Both the position numbers and the translations under genes were made by a program. Below the pieces are notes generated by a model. The model was not told where the DNA came from. It saw only the letters and a list, made by a program, of their open reading frames with translations, and made no database searches. Below are positions 61,654 through 64,000 of a DNA stretch of 64,000 bases, one piece after another (the first letter of the stretch is position 1; the number at the start of each line of letters is the position of its first letter). Where the stretch lies: contig CAJOIE010000003.1 in NCBI GenBank assembly GCA_905234605.1, positions 1 through 64,000 of the forward strand, read 5' to 3'. This DNA comes from an uncultured Bacteroidaceae bacterium (GTDB lineage Bacteria; Bacteroidota; Bacteroidia; Bacteroidales; Bacteroidaceae).

Positions 61654-63381
61654 ATGAGCCTGCCGTTTATTACGTCCCTGCGCAGCTACACCCGCGCCAC
61701 CTTCACCTCCGACCTTCTCTCGGGCATCATCGTGGGCATCGTTGCCCTTCCCCTTGCCATAGCCTTCGGCATCGCCTCGGGCGTCACCCCCGAGCAGGGC
61801 ATCATCACGGCCATAGTGGCCGGCCTGGCCATCTCGCTCTTCGGCGGCACCAAGGTGCAGATTGGCGGTCCCACGGGTGCCTTCATCGTCATCATTGCCG
61901 GCATCATTGAGCAATACGGGATGCAGGGGCTCATCGTGGCCACGCTGCTTGCCGGCGTGCTGCTCATCATGCTGGGGCTCTTCCGCCTCGGCACCATCAT
62001 CAAGTATATTCCCTACCCCATCGTGGTGGGCTTCACGAGTGGCATCGCGCTCACCATCTTCACCACTCAGGTGAAGGACCTTCTGGGGCTCACGGTGGAC
62101 GGTGGTGTGCCGGCAGACTTCATCGGGAAGTGGGTGTGCTACGTGCGCCACATCACGACCATCGATGCCGCCTCGGCCGTCGTGGGCATCGGGTCGGTGG
62201 CTCTCATCGCGCTGTGGCCCCAGATAGCCCGTGTGCGCTACACCGGCGGCCGCCTCTCGGCCCTGACCAAGCTGCCAGGGTCGCTCGTGGCCATCATCGT
62301 GACCACTGTCGGCGTGCTGGTGCTCAAGCACTACGGCCTGGCCACAAGCGTGGCGACCATCGGCGACCGTTTCAGCATCAGCGCTGCGCTGCCTGCACCC
62401 GAGGTGCCTGCCATGTCGTGGAGCATAGTGCGCAGCCTCTTCGCGCCGGCAGTGACCATTGCCGTGCTCGGGGCCATCGAGTCGCTGCTCTCGGCCACGG
62501 TGGCCGACGGTGTCACTGGCGACCGCCACGATTCCAACCAGGAGCTGATAGGCCAGGGCATAGCCAACCTGCTCACGCCCCTCTTCGGCGGCATACCGGC
62601 CACGGGGGCTATTGCCCGCACCATGACCAACATCAACAACGGAGGCCGCACGCCCGTGGCAGGCATCGTGCACGCCGTGGTGCTGCTGCTCATCTTCCTG
62701 CTGCTCATGCCCTACGCGCAGTACATACCCATGGCCTGCCTGGCCGGCGTGCTCGTGGTGGTGAGCTACAACATGAGCGGCTGGCGCACGTTCCGTCAGC
62801 TGCTCAAGAACCCTAAGAGCGACATCTCCGTGCTGCTGATCACCTTCCTGCTCACTGTCGTCTTCGACCTCACCGTGGCCATCGAGGTGGGCCTGATGCT
62901 GGCCTGCCTGCTGTGCATGCGCCGCATGGCCGAGACCACACAGGTGAGTGTGCTCACCGACGAGATAGACCCCGAGCAGGAAGTGGACTTCGCCAGCACC
63001 AACCTGGAACACTTCAAGATACCCGACGGCTGCGAGGTCTACGAGATCAACGGCCCGTTCTTCTTCGGCATAGCCAACCGCTTCGAGGAAATCATGGGGC
63101 GCATGGGCCGCCGTCCGCGTGTGCGCATCATACGCATGCGTCGCGTGCCGTTCATCGACTCCACGGGCATGCACAACCTGCAGAACCTCATCACCATGTC
63201 CCACCAGCAGGGCATACACGTCATCCTCTCCGGCGTCACCGACAAGGTGCACGACGTGCTCCTGCGCAACGACTTCGAGCAACTGGTGGGCAGTGCCGAC
63301 ATACTGCCGCACATCAACCTCGCCCTCGACCGTGCACACCAGGTGCTTGCCAACCCCTCAACAGCCACCCACAGCGCATGA
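61654..63381 (+). CDS. SulP-family anion transporter with STAS domain
   Basis: 575 residues. Ten or more membrane helices lie in about 20-430 with SulP blocks LPLAIAFGIASGVTPEQGI, IGGPTGAFIVII, and the DRHDSNQELIGQGIANLL segment. The cytoplasmic STAS domain (about 450-565) ends the protein (VPFIDSTGMHNLQNLI, GVTDKVHDVLLRNDF). Family members carry sulfate, bicarbonate or dicarboxylates; the substrate cannot be told from sequence. The stop overlaps the next ATG as ATGA, so the downstream gene is coupled. Confidence 0.94.
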   Translation: MSLPFITSLRSYTRATFTSDLLSGIIVGIVALPLAIAFGIASGVTPEQGIITAIVAGLAISLFGGTKVQIGGPTGAFIVIIAGIIEQYGMQGLIVATLLAGVLLIMLGLFRLGTIIKYIPYPIVVGFTSGIALTIFTTQVKDLLGLTVDGGVPADFIGKWVCYVRHITTIDAASAVVGIGSVALIALWPQIARVRYTGGRLSALTKLPGSLVAIIVTTVGVLVLKHYGLATSVATIGDRFSISAALPAPEVPAMSWSIVRSLFAPAVTIAVLGAIESLLSATVADGVTGDRHDSNQELIGQGIANLLTPLFGGIPATGAIARTMTNINNGGRTPVAGIVHAVVLLLIFLLLMPYAQYIPMACLAGVLVVVSYNMSGWRTFRQLLKNPKSDISVLLITFLLTVVFDLTVAIEVGLMLACLLCMRRMAETTQVSVLTDEIDPEQEVDFASTNLEHFKIPDGCEVYEINGPFFFGIANRFEEIMGRMGRRPRVRIIRMRRVPFIDSTGMHNLQNLITMSHQQGIHVILSGVTDKVHDVLLRNDFEQLVGSADILPHINLALDRAHQVLANPSTATHSA

Positions 63382-63878
63382 CCACCCCTGCCCCCGCCTT
63401 CCGCCCCATGCGGCGCAGACGCCAGCAGCTGCCCGAGGAGCAGAGCATAGAGATACTGCGGCACGCCACTTCGGGCGTGCTCTCCGTGCTCGGCGACGAC
63501 GGCTACCCCTACGGTGTGCCTCTCAGCTACGTGTACCATGACGGGCGTCTCATCTTCCACAGTGCCGTGACAGGCCACAAGGTAGATGCCATCCGTGCCT
63601 GCAACAAGGCCTCGTTCTGCGTCGTGGAGCTGGACGATGTGCAGGCAGAGCGTTTCACCACCTTCTTCCGCAGCGTGATAGCCTTCGGCCGCATACGCGT
63701 GCTCGAGACCGACGAGGAGAAGATGGCCGCCATCCGCATCCTGGCACACAAGTACTCCCCCCATGCAGGCACCGAAGCCACCAGCCACGAGATTGCGCGC
63801 GGCTTCCCCCACCTGCTCATGTTCGAGCTCGCCATAGAGCACGTCACAGGCAAGCAGGCCAAAGAGCTCATGCCATAG
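63378..63878 (+). CDS. pyridoxamine 5'-phosphate oxidase-like flavoprotein (NimA-like)
   Basis: 166 residues. After a basic start (FRPMRRRRQQLPEEQ) comes the split-barrel flavin-binding fold: TSGVLSVLGDDGYPYGVPLSYVYHDGRLIFHSA, read in pieces, then GHKVDAIRACNKASFCVV and RSVIAFGRIRVLE. This matches the NimA/PPOX group of small FMN reductases found widely in Bacteroidales; resistance to nitroimidazoles should not be assumed. It overlaps the SulP stop by four bases (ATGA). Translation could alternatively begin at MRRRRQQ, eleven codons in. Confidence 0.88.
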   Translation: MTTPAPAFRPMRRRRQQLPEEQSIEILRHATSGVLSVLGDDGYPYGVPLSYVYHDGRLIFHSAVTGHKVDAIRACNKASFCVVELDDVQAERFTTFFRSVIAFGRIRVLETDEEKMAAIRILAHKYSPHAGTEATSHEIARGFPHLLMFELAIEHVTGKQAKELMP

Positions 63879-63981
63879 AGCCACACAGCTCCCTTGCAGG
63901 CAGAGAGCCCTCCGGACCCCACCACCGACACGGCAAGCACACAGCGTGTACACATTTATGCACACGCCGTGCGCCGGAGAA

Positions 63982-63995
63982 CACCATGCAGGGTG
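63982..63995. repeat. ACCCTGCACC repeat family, locus 5 (edge of window)
   Basis: CACCATGCAGGGTG matches the arm of the perfect palindrome at 49709-49722 (GCACCATGCAGGGT). It is 100 bases past the last gene; any further copies lie outside the window. Confidence 0.55.
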
Positions 63996-64000
63996 TAGCC

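Noticed and set aside
63378-63878. Calling the NimA-like gene a nitroimidazole-resistance gene
   Set aside because: The split-barrel flavoprotein family is broad and most Bacteroidales members have no shown link to resistance.

Overview
The window is chromosomal DNA from a GC-rich member of the order Bacteroidales (Prevotellaceae- or Muribaculaceae-like; I cannot name the genus). The evidence is the repeated Bacteroidetes-type promoter (TAnnTTTG near -7, TTTG/TTGG near -33) in place of sigma-70 boxes, the lack of Shine-Dalgarno sequences, lineage-typical families (DUF5020, DUF2027-Smr, DUF4827, DUF3472, BtuG-type propeller, Omp28-like protein), several secreted GH43 enzymes, and secreted proteins ending in a shared 'DLAGR...GxYI...GKKVV' tail.

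Layout. 1-2960: right end of an AT-richer integrated element cut by the left edge (primase N-terminus, small HTH protein, unknown protein, tyrosine integrase) with an array of TTGTAGCAA arm-like sites. 3066-3684: six-tRNA operon (Val, Arg, Tyr, Gly, Asp, Asp). 3846-5684: Tsx-like outer-membrane barrel plus secreted nuclease/phosphatase, then tRNA-Arg(CCG). 6142-10511: 62-residue peptide and a 1376-residue secreted protein. 10976-16094: threonine catabolism (tdh, kbl) interleaved with two GH43 hydrolases, with a 9-bp tandem repeat before kbl. 16116-19514: asnA and groSL. 19867-26801: three secreted proteins, including a thioredoxin-fold protein and a GH36-like glycosidase. 26959-33813: clpB, a Smr-domain protein, queA and gdhA. 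33880-39225: corrinoid-uptake operon btuB-btuG-btuF-btuC without an adjacent ATPase, then initiator tRNA. 39576-44352: TetR-fabG-rluA, a lipoprotein and a sugar-nucleotide dehydratase. 44480-47617: rplM-rpsI-rpsB-tsf. 47832-55096: GH43 xylosidase-like enzyme, small lipoprotein, dnaK, a DUF3825-like protein and folE. 55108-63878: SPOR protein and tpiA, DUF3472 protein with a POT transporter, and SulP with a flavin-type oxidoreductase.

The genes describe a saccharolytic anaerobe: secreted arabinan/xylan/galactoside hydrolases, peptide and vitamin uptake, ammonia assimilation (gdhA, asnA) and threonine-to-glycine conversion. Chaperones are spread over three loci (groSL, clpB, dnaK), none with a CIRCE operator.

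The most unusual signals are non-coding: a family of intergenic palindromes with core ACCCTGCACC/GGTGCAGGGT at five places, the six phased TTGTAGCAA sites beside the integrase, the 9-bp CTAT repeat before kbl, and a 44-bp tandem duplication at the convergent ends of the DUF3825 gene and folE. No CRISPR array, rRNA operon, restriction system or other recognised defence system was seen.
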